This document shows positions 62,932 to 64,000 of a stretch of 64,000 nt of DNA, in pieces (the first letter of the stretch is position 1; the number at the start of each line of letters is the position of its first letter). This stretch comes from Halococcus agarilyticus (GTDB lineage: Archaea > Halobacteriota > Halobacteria > Halobacteriales > Halococcaceae). The notes under the pieces were generated by a model, which saw only the letters and a program-made list of their open reading frames with translations, was not told the origin of the DNA and searched no databases. The DNA is taken from the NCBI RefSeq assembly GCF_000334895.1, contig NZ_BAFM01000006.1, forward strand, positions 62,001-126,000, given 5' to 3'. The position numbers were made by a program, and so were the translations under genes.

Positions 62932-63394
62932 GCCGAATCCGGCGCGAGTCGTCGCCGATGCCGACGTGCTCGCGGCGGACCTCCTCGTCGGCGGCCCCGC
63001 ACGTACCGCGCTCGACATCGTTCGGAGCCACTCGTGGGTCGATCTCGTGGCGAGCGATCCGCTGCTCGACGACTGCGAGGCGGTCGTGGCGACACTTGCC
63101 GATGTCGACCTCGCGGCCGACCATCGCGACAAGCTCGCCGCCCTCCGGATGCGCGTCACCCATCCCGAGGACGATCATCCCGCGATTGCGTCGGCGGCGG
63201 CGGGCGACGCCGCCCACGTCCTCTCGTTCGACAATCGCCTCCAGGGAGCCGCGGCCGGCGTCGAGATCCGCTCACACGTCGCCACCAGCGTCAAGGACCC
63301 CGCCGCCTTCGCCCGTCTGTTCGATCCTGAGCGGCTGTGGCCGGTCGTCGGCGACGACAAGTATCCCGGCCCGGACCGTGACCCGCGGGCGTAA
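62924..63394 (+). CDS. PIN-like domain protein (DUF7384-like, 156 aa)
   Basis: The product has the PIN-domain landmarks ARVVADADVLAADLLVGGPA with an early Asp pair, SDPLLDDCEAVVATL, and late VLSFDNRLQGAAAGVEIRSH with the Asp of the final strand. PIN proteins are Mg-dependent RNA nucleases, many of them toxins. The acid set is only partly conventional (DADVL, LLDD, SFD), so activity is uncertain. It overlaps the preceding 32-codon gene by eight bases. The haloarchaeal family has no known function. Confidence 0.7.
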   Translation: MDEPNPARVVADADVLAADLLVGGPARTALDIVRSHSWVDLVASDPLLDDCEAVVATLADVDLAADHRDKLAALRMRVTHPEDDHPAIASAAAGDAAHVLSFDNRLQGAAAGVEIRSHVATSVKDPAAFARLFDPERLWPVVGDDKYPGPDRDPRA

Positions 63395-63397
63395 CCG

Positions 63398-63592
63398 TCA
63401 GTTCGTCTCGGGCAGTTGTGCGCGAACAGCGCTGCGTGTGATCAGATAACACGGTGGCGCGAGGACGACAGCGACGAAGACGACCGCGCCGAGCAGGACG
63501 GCATCACCCCGAAACATCCAGAGCCCGACGGCGAGCATCACGAGTGCGTACACGACGGCCGTCGCCGCGGCAACCCCGGTTGCGCGATCCAT
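63398..63592 (-). CDS. Small two-helix membrane protein (64 aa)
   Basis: The product begins MDRATGVAAATAVVYALVML and has two hydrophobic segments, ATAVVYALVMLAVGLWMF and GAVVFVAVVLAPPCYLIT, then a polar tail SAVRAQLPETN. It converges with the PIN-like gene with only three bases between the stops. Function unknown. The frame upstream allows five more residues. Confidence 0.65.
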   Translation of the reverse strand: MDRATGVAAATAVVYALVMLAVGLWMFRGDAVLLGAVVFVAVVLAPPCYLITRSAVRAQLPETN

Positions 63593-63673
63593 AGTTCCAT
63601 ACGTCACGGACTGACAATGGATTTTTCGTCGATGGTGCTATCGAGATGTCACACAGCGAGATAGCTCCGTGTC

Positions 63674-64000
63674 TCACAGTTCTTTGCGCATCTCGACGAC
63701 CGCCAACCCGCCAGGGCTCTCGCCCTCGCTCACCCGCTCGTAGCCCGCCCGCTCGTAGAACCCGACGGCGTTCAGCGATGACTGGAGGGAGAGCGCCGAA
63801 TACCCCTGGCCGCGGGCGTATCCCTCCAGCTCGGCGAGCAGCGCGCTGCCGACGCCGTGGCCCGCGTGCTCGGGATGGACGTAGACCGCGTGGACCTCGC
63901 CCGCGCCGAGGACGACGTGGCCGAACCCCGCGACCTCGCTCTCGCGAACCGCGATGGTGAAGTGTTCGTCCGCGGTGTCGACGTCGTAATCGTCCGGCGA
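63674..64000 (-). CDS. GNAT family N-acetyltransferase (5' partial)
   Basis: Only the C-terminal 108 residues are inside the window; the start is beyond the right edge. The visible part reads FTIAVRESEVAGFGHVVLGA, then HAVYVHPEHAGHGVGSALLA, the acetyl-CoA loop of GNAT enzymes (HxGHGVGSxLL), and ends with FYERAGYERVSEGESPGGLA and VVEMRKEL. It is likely a generic acetyltransferase; the substrate is unknown. Confidence 0.88.
   Translation of the reverse strand, partial: SPDDYDVDTADEHFTIAVRESEVAGFGHVVLGAGEVHAVYVHPEHAGHGVGSALLAELEGYARGQGYSALSLQSSLNAVGFYERAGYERVSEGESPGGLAVVEMRKEL

Overview
The window is a chromosomal piece of a halophilic archaeon (class Halobacteria). The evidence is high GC outside one island, strongly acidic proteins, leaderless-looking promoters with TATA boxes about 25 bases before the start codon, and archaeal replication genes (RFC small subunit, PCNA, primase large subunit, Orc1/Cdc6). 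Further signs are archaeosine tRNA modification genes, a SAMP2-like ubiquitin fold protein, a double TatC protein and Tat-type lipoprotein signals. Genus cannot be fixed from the sequence alone; a Halococcus-like organism is only a guess. No rRNA, tRNA or CRISPR array was seen.

Layout. 1-1.35 kb: purine synthesis (purU-like, purS, purQ). 1.35-11.3 kb: archaeosine genes (RaSEA at 2.2-3.3 kb; arcS and tgtA overlapping at 5.4-8.6 kb) among a zinc-ribbon regulator, a Nudix hydrolase, a saccharopine dehydrogenase-like protein and small zinc-ribbon proteins. 11.3-18.9 kb: rfcS, an SLC13-like carrier, tspO, alaS and two membrane proteins. 18.9-21.8 kb: a broken GIY-YIG gene, larB, a DUF1931 histone-fold gene, samp2, a peroxiredoxin and a GNAT. 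21.8-28.3 kb: an SDR dehydrogenase and a complete liv ABC importer (livK, G, F, H, M). 28.4-38.8 kb: a hydrolase, a bat-type regulator, beta carbonic anhydrase, two phosphohexomutases flanking a DUF389 remnant, a histidine phosphatase, larE and a MutS2-like ATPase.

38.8-47.4 kb is an AT-richer island and the most interesting part. It carries two Tat-exported precursors with cysteine-rich C-terminal domains. One (46.45-47.21 kb) has a ten-cysteine tail like halocin C8. The other (40.83-41.52 kb) has a different eight-cysteine tail. Both share a duplicated promoter region. Around them lie two HTH regulators, an ABC-2 exporter, a Tat lipoprotein and several small membrane proteins. I read this as an antimicrobial peptide (halocin) locus with export, immunity and regulation functions; the individual roles are inferred.

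47.7-53.8 kb returns to core genes: orc1/cdc6, tatC, the fused double TatC, a YhhQ/VUT transporter and rlmE. 54-58.9 kb is a pstSCAB phosphate importer. 59-64 kb has pcn, an archaetidylserine decarboxylase-like gene, priL, a SWIM zinc-finger protein, a PIN-like gene with a tiny overlapping partner, and a partial GNAT at the edge. Three copies of one intergenic element (1.5, 8.8 and 52.8 kb) and a 56-base hairpin insertion inside the GIY-YIG gene point to small non-coding mobile or structural repeats in this genome.
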